Part shown: positions 10,965 to 17,976 of the stretch, piece after piece
Position numbering within the stretch: the first letter of the stretch is position 1
How the letters are laid out: every line of letters begins with the position of its first letter
Source: Streptomyces halobius
GTDB lineage: Bacteria; Actinomycetota; Actinomycetes; Streptomycetales; Streptomycetaceae
Reading direction: 5' to 3'
Assembly (NCBI RefSeq): GCF_023277745.1
Contig: NZ_CP086322.1
Span: 4,898,001-4,962,000 of the forward strand
DNA length: 64,000 nt
The notes under the pieces: generated by a model
The model's database searches: none
Seen by the model: the letters and a program-made list of their open reading frames with translations, nothing else
Told to the model about the DNA's origin: nothing
Made by a program: the position numbers and the translations under genes

Positions 10965-11753
10965 TCACAAGGAGTGAGTTTTCAGATACTGATAGAGAAG
11001 GCGAGTGTCGTTAACGCCGCCTCCGCCATTGTGCGTAGTCGATCCGTAACGGCGTGCAATCGGTACAGCTCCTCGGAGGGGAAGCGATACCGCCAGCGTC
11101 GCCGCCGCCGAGCTTACGTGGACAGGAAACGCGGAACACACCGTGCCCAAGGCATATTCCTGTTGCTCATACGCGACGTGACCGCGACGCACCGTATCCA
11201 GGCGGCGCAGCAGATCGCCCTCCGACCGCACGGAGAACGGGGTGATGGACTGCACGGGATAGCGCGCCAGATGCTCCTTGCGCGACGCCTCGTCCAGCTG
11301 CGCCAGCAGACACTGCCCGATCGCGTGAGCATGTGCGGAGCTACGGAAGTCCACCCACTCCTCAACCGGTGGCCGGTCCGGATCGTCCGTCACCGCGAGC
11401 ACATCAACCTCACCCTCACGGTAGACGGCGAAGTAGACGGCAGCCCCCAACTCCCGTCCCGCCAGGGCCAGCACCGCGTCGAGGTGAGCGCGCTGCCGTC
11501 TTCGCGCGCCGGCCCGGCCGAGGAGCTCGGCGGCCTCTCCGAAGACGAAGACGCCGTTCTCCCGGCGCAGATAGCCCTCGTGCGTCAAGGTCCGCAGCAG
11601 GTGGTAGGTCGTGGCGAGCGGCAGTCCGGTCTCTCTTGCGAGTTGTTTGGCGGGTGCGCCGTCGGTGTGCGCCGCCACCGCCTCCAGCAGACGGAGTGCG
11701 CGCTGCACCGATCCGATCAGGGTGGGATGAGAAACGGATTCGCCGTTCGCCAC
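10965..11753 (-). CDS. ssgR: SsgR, IclR-family activator of ssgA
   Basis: A 262-residue IclR-type regulator: N-terminal winged helix (SVQRALRLLEAVAAHTDGAPAKQLARETGLPLATTYHLLRTL) and a C-terminal IclR effector domain. The GTG at 11753 is chosen because GGGGAAGG stands eight bases upstream; longer in-frame starts add about 35 arginine/proline-rich residues without an RBS. In Streptomyces the ssgR product is required for ssgA transcription, and the same gene order is kept here. Confidence 0.9.
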   Translation of the reverse strand: MANGESVSHPTLIGSVQRALRLLEAVAAHTDGAPAKQLARETGLPLATTYHLLRTLTHEGYLRRENGVFVFGEAAELLGRAGARRRQRAHLDAVLALAGRELGAAVYFAVYREGEVDVLAVTDDPDRPPVEEWVDFRSSAHAHAIGQCLLAQLDEASRKEHLARYPVQSITPFSVRSEGDLLRRLDTVRRGHVAYEQQEYALGTVCSAFPVHVSSAAATLAVSLPLRGAVPIARRYGSTTHNGGGGVNDTRLLYQYLKTHSL

Positions 11754-12195
11754 TGCCAACGCCTTCCCCCAGCTCCGACGCCATGGGACACAAGGCCCCG
11801 GTCGCGGGATCCGTTCCCGCGCCGCGCACATCTCCCAGGGCCCCTCGACGACGTCCACCCTGACGCCGCCGGACGTGATGCTGCCCGGAACGTCAGCATC
11901 CGGAAGACGCCTGCGGTGCGCACTCTAGACCCGCCGACAGGGGCGGCAGGCCGAATGATCTGAGTTAACTCACTCGGCACACACCCTGACCGGACATGAC
12001 CGTACGGAGTGCCTCGTACGCACTAGGTGAACGCCCCACACCCCCCGCAGGGAACGCCGAACGCCCACTGTAGAGAACACCCGATCGCCGCCCCTCCGAA
12101 CCCCCACTCCCACCAGCGTGAACACCGAACGCCCCGCTCCAGGCGTGCGAAGCGGGGCGTCGTCGGATACCGGTCGGACCTGCGTGCTGTGCGGC
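11754..12195. other. Intergenic region upstream of ssgR
   Basis: About 440 bp with no credible gene. It contains a perfect 12-bp palindrome TGAGTTAACTCA (11961-11972), a possible regulator site for ssgR, and a hairpin (12130-12159) that ends the neighbouring small gene. Confidence 0.45.
12130..12159 (-). terminator. Terminator of the DUF5326-type gene
   Basis: CGCCCCGCT and AGCGGGGCG arms enclose a 12-base loop, 37 bp past the stop codon on the minus strand. Confidence 0.7.
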
Positions 12196-12420
12196 CTACC
12201 ACTCGCCCTTCGACGAGCCCGACGAGGATCCGGTGAACCTGCGCACGAGATAGATGACCCCGGCGATCAGCGCTGCCGCGATGAGGACCTTGAACAGCAA
12301 GCCGACCAGGAAGCCGACCGCGCTGGCGATCAGTCCGCCGAAGACCACGATCAGGATGACGGGCACCACGACCCAGGTGACCCACCACGGAAGTCCTGCG
12401 AGTATCCCCTTACCAGCCAC
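12196..12420 (-). CDS. Small Streptomyces membrane protein (DUF5326-like)
   Basis: A 74-residue protein with GILAGLPWWVTWVVVPVILIVVFGGL followed by a second hydrophobic segment VGFLVGLLFKVLIAAALIAGVIYLV and a short Ser/Gly tail. Two membrane helices fill most of it. The GTG at 12420 gives the usual family length; an ATG at 12465 would add 15 polar residues. Function unknown. Confidence 0.75.
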   Translation of the reverse strand: MAGKGILAGLPWWVTWVVVPVILIVVFGGLIASAVGFLVGLLFKVLIAAALIAGVIYLVRRFTGSSSGSSKGEW

Positions 12421-12602
12421 TGCTCCGCCCTGCTTTCTCTCGTCTCGCTGTCGCGTCGATGGCATTGTCCACGTCTGCGCGTCTGCCGCGTCACGTCTCC
12501 GGTTCCCCTTTCACCGTCGATGCTAGGGCGCCGGAGGCCGCTGTGGGGGCCTGGCAGCCCTGGTCCGACCCTGATCCTTACCCCTAAGGGTCTCAGGGTT
12601 CG

Positions 12603-12624
12603 GCCTCCGCCTTCGGGCGGAGGC
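12603..12624 (-). terminator. Terminator after the cupin gene
   Basis: GCCTCCGCC-TTC-GGGCGGAGGC hairpin, 17 bp beyond the cupin stop. Confidence 0.7.
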
Positions 12625-12640
12625 AACCGGCTCGGGCACC

Positions 12641-12958
12641 TCACCCCTCAGGGGGAGAGAAGACCACCATCACCCGCAGGTCCTCGCTGATGTGGTGGAA
12701 CTTGTGGGGCACTCCGGCGGGCACATAGACCACGCTCCCGCGCGCCACCGGCTGCGTCTCCGTCCCCACCGTCATCGACGCCCGGCCGCTGACCACGAAG
12801 TACACCTCGTCCTGGCCGTGCGGCCGCTGCGGATCGATACTGCCGGCGTCCAGCGCGTACAGGCCGACCGACATATTGCGCTCCCGGAGGAACTGCAGAT
12901 ACGCGCCGTCGTTCGCGGCCCGTTCCGCTTCCAGTTCGTCCAGCCTGAAGGCTTTCAC
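12641..12958 (-). CDS. Cupin domain protein
   Basis: A 105-residue single-domain cupin. The first cupin motif is visible in PQRPHGQDEVYFVVSGRASMTVG and the second in VYVPAGVPHKFHHISEDLRVMVVF, with His and Glu residues placed to bind a metal. Such small cupins can be isomerases, dioxygenases or sensors; the sequence does not decide. It is transcribed away from the holin-like gene, with about 50 bp between the two starts. Confidence 0.85.
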   Translation of the reverse strand: MKAFRLDELEAERAANDGAYLQFLRERNMSVGLYALDAGSIDPQRPHGQDEVYFVVSGRASMTVGTETQPVARGSVVYVPAGVPHKFHHISEDLRVMVVFSPPEG

Positions 12959-13006
12959 GCCGTCCGCACCTCTCGCTCATTCAGCGTCTTCTGCGACGAT
13001 CTCACC

Positions 13007-13384
13007 ATGAAGCATTTTGTGGTCAAGACGATCGCCAATGCCGCGGCGCTTGCCGTGGCCATCTGGCTGCTGAAGGACATCACTCTCACCGGCGACAGCA
13101 CCGGCCGCCAGATTCTGACCCTGGTGCTGGTCGCGCTGATCTTCGGGCTGGTCAACTCTGTCGTCAAGCCCGTGGTGAAGCTGCTGTCGTTTCCCCTGTT
13201 CGTGCTGACGCTCGGACTGATCACGCTGGTCGTCAACGCGCTGATGCTGCTGCTGACGTCCTTCCTCGCCGGCAAGCTCAACCTGGCCTTCCATGTCGAG
13301 GGCTTCTGGACGGCGGTGCTCGGCGGCGTGATCATCTCGGTCGTCTCCTGGGCGATGAACATGCTCCTGCCCGACAAGGACTGA
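13007..13384 (+). CDS. Phage holin family / YvlD-type membrane protein
   Basis: A 125-residue membrane protein with four hydrophobic segments and the family's polar signature LIFGLVNSVVKPVVKLLSFPLFVLTLGLITLVVNALML. Members (Mycobacterial phage holin family 4 / YvlD) are chromosomal envelope proteins in spite of the name. It lies 75 bp upstream of the phosphatase fusion, on the same strand and possibly cotranscribed. Confidence 0.85.
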   Translation: MKHFVVKTIANAAALAVAIWLLKDITLTGDSTGRQILTLVLVALIFGLVNSVVKPVVKLLSFPLFVLTLGLITLVVNALMLLLTSFLAGKLNLAFHVEGFWTAVLGGVIISVVSWAMNMLLPDKD

Positions 13385-13459
13385 TCCCGAGAACCGACCC
13401 CAGGACCGATCCGGGGACCGGCCTGAGGACGACCCGGGAACCAACCGAGGACCGACCAC

Positions 13460-15181
13460 GTGAAAGCGCCTTTCCGCGTCTGCTTCGTCTGCACCGGCAA
13501 TATCTGCCGGTCGCCGATGGCCGCCTCCGTCTTCCGCGCCCGTATCGCGGAAGCGGGGCTCGGCGGCCTGGTCGAGGTCGACAGTGCGGGCATCGGCGGC
13601 TGGTTCGAGGGCGACGGAGCCGACCCCCGCACGGTCGCCGTGCTGCGCGCGGGCGGCTATGAGCACACGCACACCGCCCGGCAGTTCCGCCCCTCCTGGT
13701 TCCCCCGTCTCGACCTGGTGATCGCGCTCGATTCCGGCCATCTGCGCGAACTGCGCCGGCTGGCGCCGACCGCGCGGGACGCCGCCAAGGTCCGTCTGCT
13801 GCGGTCGTACGCGGCGGACGCGGCGGACGGCGGCGCTTCCGGCCACGGCAGCGGCCGCGATACCGGCCCGGACCCGGAGAGCGGGCCCGGGGACCTTGAC
13901 GTCCCGGACCCGTACTACGGCGGGTCCGCCGGCTTCGAGGAATGCCTGGAGATCGTCGAGGCGGCGAGCGACGGCCTCCTGGAAGCGGTACGCGCCGCGA
14001 TCACGACGGACCCGCCCGGACACGACCACCCCGAGGAGAATGGAGAGCGCATGACGGGCGACGGAACCCGCGTGGTACGAGCCGGGCTCCCAAAGCCCGA
14101 ACCCTTCAAGCCCACCCTCCCCGGGCCCGAATTCGCGGCCCACTTCCACCTTCCCGGCGACGCCGTCGGCCCGTATACGTACGGTCGCGACGGCAACCCC
14201 ACCTGGGCCCGTCTGGAACAGGCCATCGGCGAGCTCGAATCGCCGGACGAACGCGCATACACCGTCGCCTTCGCCTCCGGTATGGCGGCGATCACCGCCG
14301 TCCTCTTCTCCCAACTGCGCGCCGGGGACGCGGTGGTGCTCCCCAACGACGGCTATCAGCTGCTGCCGACCGTCCGCACCTGCCTGGAGAGCTACGGCAT
14401 AACGGTCCGTACCGCACCGACCACACATGACGCCCAGCTCGATGTGCTGGACGGCGCCCGGCTGTTGTGGATCGAGACCCCCTCCAACCCTGGCCTGGAC
14501 GTCTGCGACATCCGGCGGCTGGCCGACGCCGCACACCGCCACGGCGCTCTGGTAGCCGTCGACAACACCCTCGCCACTCCACTCGGCCAGCGGCCGCTGG
14601 ACCTCGGCGCCGACTTCTCCGTGGCCAGCGGCACCAAAGCGCTCACCGGCCACGGAGACATTTTGCTGGGGTACGTCACCACCCGCGACGCCACCCTGGC
14701 CGATGCCGTACGGCTGTGGCGCAAGACGGCCGGCGCGATCCCCGGCCCCATGGAGAGCTGGCTGGCGCACCGCTCGCTCGCCACCCTGGACCTCCGCGTC
14801 CGCCAACAGGCGGCCGGTGCGCTGGCGCTGGCCGAGGCGCTGCGCGACCGCCCGGAGGTCACCGGTCTGCGCCACCCCGGCCTGCCGTCCGACCCGTCCC
14901 ACACACTCGCCGTACGGCAGATGCGCCCCGGCCGCTTCGGCTGTGTGGTGTCCTTCACGCTGCCCGACAAGGCGTACGCGGAACGCTTCCTGGCCGCACT
15001 GTCCTTGGTGGACGACGCCACCAGCTTCGGCGGTGTACGGTCCACCGCCGAGCGGCGGGCCCGCTGGGGCGGCGACGCCGTTCCGGACGGCTTCATCCGC
15101 TTCTCGGTGGGTGTCGAGGAGCCGGAGGACCTGGTCGCGGATGTGCTGCGCGCGCTGAATACAGCAGCAAGAGGCGCCTGA
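13460..15181 (+). CDS. Low-molecular-weight protein-tyrosine phosphatase fused in frame to a cystathionine gamma-lyase-type PLP enzyme
   Basis: One uninterrupted frame of 573 residues. Residues 1 to about 190 are a LMW-PTP: P-loop CTGNICRS with Cys11 and Arg17, and the general-acid loop VPDPYYGG. Residues 198-573 are a Cys/Met-metabolism PLP enzyme (cystathionine gamma-lyase/synthase family): YGRDGNPTWARLE, AFASGMAAI, IETPSNPGLDVCD, the Schiff-base lysine Lys393 in SGTKALTGHGD, and a FIRFSVGVEEPEDL ending. No stop codon separates them, but the second part begins with its own ATG (14051) after a good RBS, so a free lyase is probably also made. Other Streptomyces are expected to carry two genes here. 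Whether a true fusion protein is made is unknown. Confidence 0.85.
   Translation: MKAPFRVCFVCTGNICRSPMAASVFRARIAEAGLGGLVEVDSAGIGGWFEGDGADPRTVAVLRAGGYEHTHTARQFRPSWFPRLDLVIALDSGHLRELRRLAPTARDAAKVRLLRSYAADAADGGASGHGSGRDTGPDPESGPGDLDVPDPYYGGSAGFEECLEIVEAASDGLLEAVRAAITTDPPGHDHPEENGERMTGDGTRVVRAGLPKPEPFKPTLPGPEFAAHFHLPGDAVGPYTYGRDGNPTWARLEQAIGELESPDERAYTVAFASGMAAITAVLFSQLRAGDAVVLPNDGYQLLPTVRTCLESYGITVRTAPTTHDAQLDVLDGARLLWIETPSNPGLDVCDIRRLADAAHRHGALVAVDNTLATPLGQRPLDLGADFSVASGTKALTGHGDILLGYVTTRDATLADAVRLWRKTAGAIPGPMESWLAHRSLATLDLRVRQQAAGALALAEALRDRPEVTGLRHPGLPSDPSHTLAVRQMRPGRFGCVVSFTLPDKAYAERFLAALSLVDDATSFGGVRSTAERRARWGGDAVPDGFIRFSVGVEEPEDLVADVLRALNTAARGA
14041..14053 (+). promoter_or_regulatory. Internal RBS and ATG for the lyase half
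   Basis: TGGAGAGCGCATG gives a GGAG six bases ahead of ATG 14051, in the same frame as the upstream phosphatase. Translation from here yields a 376-residue lyase starting MTGDGTRVVRAGLP. Confidence 0.7.
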
Positions 15182-15207
15182 GCCACGCGAGCCGGTCACC
15201 GAATACC

Positions 15208-15244
15208 GGCCGGCAGGGTATCCCCCCTCGTCACCCTGCCGGCC
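15208..15244 (+). terminator. Terminator after the phosphatase/lyase gene
   Basis: Perfect 12-bp arms GGCCGGCAGGGT and ACCCTGCCGGCC, just upstream of two parS copies. Confidence 0.75.
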
Positions 15245-15255
15245 ACGGTCCACGT

Positions 15256-15269
15256 GTTTCACGTGAAAC
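15256..15269. other. parS site 2 (perfect)
   Basis: GTTTCACGTGAAAC, dyad extending to 16 bp, intergenic before the LysR gene. Confidence 0.93.
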
Positions 15270-15278
15270 AACCGAAGC

Positions 15279-15292
15279 GTTTCACGTGAAAA
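15279..15292. other. parS site 3 (one mismatch)
   Basis: GTTTCACGTGAAAA, 23 bp from site 2. The last base differs from the consensus. Confidence 0.75.
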
Positions 15293-15355
15293 CGAACCGT
15301 TGAAACAAGGCTAGTTGACTCAGCGTCAGTGTCCAATCACGCTAGCGACACAGTC

Positions 15356-15373
15356 CTATCGACAAATTTATAG
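15356..15373. promoter_or_regulatory. Candidate LysR binding site
   Basis: CTAT-N10-ATAG dyad in an AT-rich patch 42 bp upstream of the LysR start, of the T-N11-A type such regulators bind. Probably autoregulatory; not proven. Confidence 0.45.
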
Positions 15374-15414
15374 TTGGCCCGCGACCAGGCTTCCGAGGGC
15401 GCAGGAGGTACGCA

Positions 15415-16311
15415 ATGGATCTGGCTCTGCTGCGTACCTTCGTCACGGTGCACCGGGCCGGCTCCTTCACTCGCGCCGCGGCGCTGCTCGGCCTCTCCCA
15501 ACCCGCGGTGACCAGCCAGATCCGCGTCCTGGAACGCCAGTTGGGCCGCCCGCTCTTCCTGCGCAACGCACGCGGCGTCACCCCCACCACCATCGGCGAC
15601 GAACTGGCCCACAAAGTGGCGCCCCACCTCGACGCGCTCACCGAGATCACCGAAGCCGACCTGGACCAGGAGTCCACCACCCGCACCCTCCATCTCGCCG
15701 GCCCACCGGAGTTCACCGCCGAGCGCGCACTTCCCGCACTGACCCCGCTCATCGCCCAGGGCCTGTCCATACGCACCGCCTTCGGCCCGGCGGAGGAACT
15801 GCTGACCGGTCTGGCCGCCGGCCACCACGATCTGACCGTCACCACCGCCCGGCCGCGCGGCGGCCTGCTCACCGCAACCCCGCTCTGCGACGAGGAACAT
15901 GTGCTGATCGCCGCCCCGCGCTGGGCGGCCCGGCTGGGCGGGCCAGCGATCGTGCAGGCCCGGGGGGTGCGCGCGCTGGACCCCGTACCGCTCGTCGAGG
16001 TCCACGAAAGCCTGCCGCTGATCGCCCGCTACTGGTCCGCGGTGTTCGACGCCAAACCCGCGGCCTCCGCCGCCGTCATCGCCGCCGACCTCCGGGCGGT
16101 GCTGGCCTGCGTCGTGGCGGGCGCGGGGCTCGCCGTACTGCCCCGCTACCTGTGCGCCGCCGCGCTGGACAGCGGCGAGGTCGTGGCCCTGCTCGACCCG
16201 CCGGTGCCCCCGCTGCGCACCTACTTCCTGGCCGCACGGACCGGGACACTCGGCTTACCGCATATCGCGCGGGCGCATGAGTGGCTGCTGCGGACGGCCG
16301 TGGACTGGTGA
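15415..16311 (+). CDS. LysR-family transcriptional regulator (with a TTA codon)
   Basis: A 298-residue LTTR: MDLALLRTFVTVHRAGSFTR..AALLGLSQPAVTSQIRVLERQLG winged helix, then a substrate-binding domain. RBS AGGAGG lies seven bases ahead of the ATG. Codon 281 is TTA (16255-16257), rare in Streptomyces and read only by the bldA tRNA, so full-length protein should appear late in development. The effector and target are unknown; the gene stands alone. Confidence 0.92.
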   Translation: MDLALLRTFVTVHRAGSFTRAAALLGLSQPAVTSQIRVLERQLGRPLFLRNARGVTPTTIGDELAHKVAPHLDALTEITEADLDQESTTRTLHLAGPPEFTAERALPALTPLIAQGLSIRTAFGPAEELLTGLAAGHHDLTVTTARPRGGLLTATPLCDEEHVLIAAPRWAARLGGPAIVQARGVRALDPVPLVEVHESLPLIARYWSAVFDAKPAASAAVIAADLRAVLACVVAGAGLAVLPRYLCAAALDSGEVVALLDPPVPPLRTYFLAARTGTLGLPHIARAHEWLLRTAVDW

Positions 16312-16459
16312 GCGCGCAGCCACCTTGCCGGGAGCACTGTGGTCCGCCGGGGTTTCCGGGGGGAGATCTGTGGCACGTGGGAGCCGCGACCGAGCAGGGG
16401 AGTGCGGAGCGTCGTGTGGCGTGGGTTTCACCACGCCGTGACTGCGGCATCTGTCCCAC

Positions 16460-16939
16460 ATGACCGTACGGCCAGTCGTGAAACGCACCGCCCGCGCGAT
16501 TCTGCTCGACGGTGAGGATCTTCTCCTGATCAAGCGCACCAAGCCGGGCCGGGCTCCGTACTGGATCACTCCGGGCGGCGGCGTGGAGCCCGAGGACGCC
16601 ACCGTCGTCGACGCCCTCCACCGTGAACTGGACGAAGAGCTGGGCGCCAAGATCAAGGACGTGGTGCCGGTCTTCGTCGACACCGTCGAGCACTTCAGCG
16701 ACGGCGGCGTGGACGGGGTGAAGGTGCAGCACTTCTTCGTCTGCCGGTTGGAATCGATGGACCCCGCACGCCGGCACGGCCCCGAGGTCGAGGAGCCCCG
16801 CGGGGAGTACGAGATCGTGCGGGTGCCGTTCACCCGCGTCGGCATCGCGTCCGTCGAGGTCGTACCGCTCTCCCTGCGGCACTACCTGGACGGCAATATC
16901 GAGGGCGTACGGGCCATGCACGCCCCCGACCTGGGCTGA
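16460..16939 (+). CDS. Nudix hydrolase
   Basis: A 159-residue Nudix protein. The Nudix box region reads GGGVEPEDATVVDALHREL followed by DEELGA, with the metal-binding REL-x-EE core; the spacing between the first Gly-Glu pair and REL is two residues longer than the strict consensus. The upstream KRTARAILLDGEDLLLIKRTKPGRAPYW strand matches family members that hydrolyse nucleoside diphosphate derivatives. No substrate can be named. Confidence 0.88.
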   Translation: MTVRPVVKRTARAILLDGEDLLLIKRTKPGRAPYWITPGGGVEPEDATVVDALHRELDEELGAKIKDVVPVFVDTVEHFSDGGVDGVKVQHFFVCRLESMDPARRHGPEVEEPRGEYEIVRVPFTRVGIASVEVVPLSLRHYLDGNIEGVRAMHAPDLG

Positions 16940-17001
16940 GCGCGTCGGGCGGGCGCGACCGGGCAACGGGCCGGCTCGGCCTGGCCCCGGCACGTGTCTC
17001 C

Positions 17002-17035
17002 GTCTCAGGCGCATGTCTCCGCCCCTGCCTGAGAC
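17002..17035. terminator. Bidirectional terminator between Nudix and PNPOx-type genes
   Basis: GTCTCAGGC / GCCTGAGAC arms between two converging genes. Confidence 0.6.
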
Positions 17036-17045
17036 GACTGTCTCC

Positions 17046-17972
17046 TCAGGCGAACCATCCGCGGAACTCGGGATCATCCTCCACAGGCCGCCGCGGCTGG
17101 GCACGCGCGAGCACCCGCTCGACCTTGTCGAGGAACTCCTCGCTCAGCTCCCTCCCGGGGCCTTCCGTCGGGACGCCCCGCCGTACGGAGCCCTTCCCCG
17201 CGGAATCGACTCCGCCCGCGTCCGGCACGCCCATGTCCGCGTCCACGTTCACATTCACGTCCATGTGCACGTTCTCGTTCTTGCGCTCCGCGCGCCGGAA
17301 GGGCGGGCGCCGGTCCGCCTCGGCCGCCGCTCCGAAGAAATCACCGCCCTTGCGCTTGACGTCGTCCGTGCCCCAGGCCCGCGCCCCGCGCTGTGCCGCG
17401 GGGACCTTCTGCAGATGCGGGATGTGCTTGGCACAGTGGATATACGCCTCTTCGACGTGGAGCATGACCCACAGCTGGGCGCGCCGCCCGGGTACCGGGT
17501 CGACCGGCAGGCCGGGGTGGGCGGCCCGCATCTCCTCGTCCAGCACCACGCGTGCCCGCCCGTTGATATGCAGCCCGATGCGGTCCCGGGTGAAATCGAT
17601 CATCAGCAGGCCCAGACGCGGGTTCTCCGAGATATTGCCGACGGACGCCATGACACCGTTGCCGCGGTATTCCGGGTACGCCAGCGTCCGCTCGTCCAGC
17701 ACCTGGACGAATCCGGACGGTCCGGCGCGGAAGCTGGAATCGCATTCGCCGTGCCGGTCGGCCGTGGCCAGGAAGAACATCTCCTGGCGGGCCACGAACT
17801 CCCGCATGCGGTCGTTGAGATGGTTCAGGACCTGGTCCGCGTAGAAACGGTCGGCGCGCGCGGTCGTGCCGAGCCTCTGCTGCACCACGTGCTCACCATC
17901 GCTCCCGGGGCGCTCGGCTCGCCGAATCCCCTGGCCGTTTCGTGTCCGACCGTATTCACCCTGTGCTGCCAA
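17046..17972 (-). CDS. Pyridoxamine 5'-phosphate oxidase-like FMN-binding protein
   Basis: A protein of about 308 residues with the PNPOx-like split barrel: FVARQEMFFLATADRHGECDSSFRAG, TLAYPEYRGNGVMASVGNISENPRLGLLMIDF, LHINGRARVV. Such proteins bind flavin or F420. The C-terminal 100 residues are low complexity, including HMDVNVNVDADMG, and are not part of the fold. The longest frame starts at a TTG (17972) four bases past the stop of the globin-reductase gene, so the two are translationally coupled; a start at the GTG some 28 codons inside is also possible. Coupling with a globin-reductase suggests a shared redox role. Confidence 0.82.
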   Translation of the reverse strand: MAAQGEYGRTRNGQGIRRAERPGSDGEHVVQQRLGTTARADRFYADQVLNHLNDRMREFVARQEMFFLATADRHGECDSSFRAGPSGFVQVLDERTLAYPEYRGNGVMASVGNISENPRLGLLMIDFTRDRIGLHINGRARVVLDEEMRAAHPGLPVDPVPGRRAQLWVMLHVEEAYIHCAKHIPHLQKVPAAQRGARAWGTDDVKRKGGDFFGAAAEADRRPPFRRAERKNENVHMDVNVNVDADMGVPDAGGVDSAGKGSVRRGVPTEGPGRELSEEFLDKVERVLARAQPRRPVEDDPEFRGWFA

Positions 17973-17976
17973 GACC

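Noticed and set aside
13385..13459. Imperfect AGGACCGA-type repeats before the phosphatase gene
   Set aside because: Short, degenerate and GC-rich; likely chance composition rather than a regulatory array.
13457..13470. CCACGTGAAAG as another parS
   Set aside because: Only the CACGTGAAA half matches; the left half lacks GTTT.
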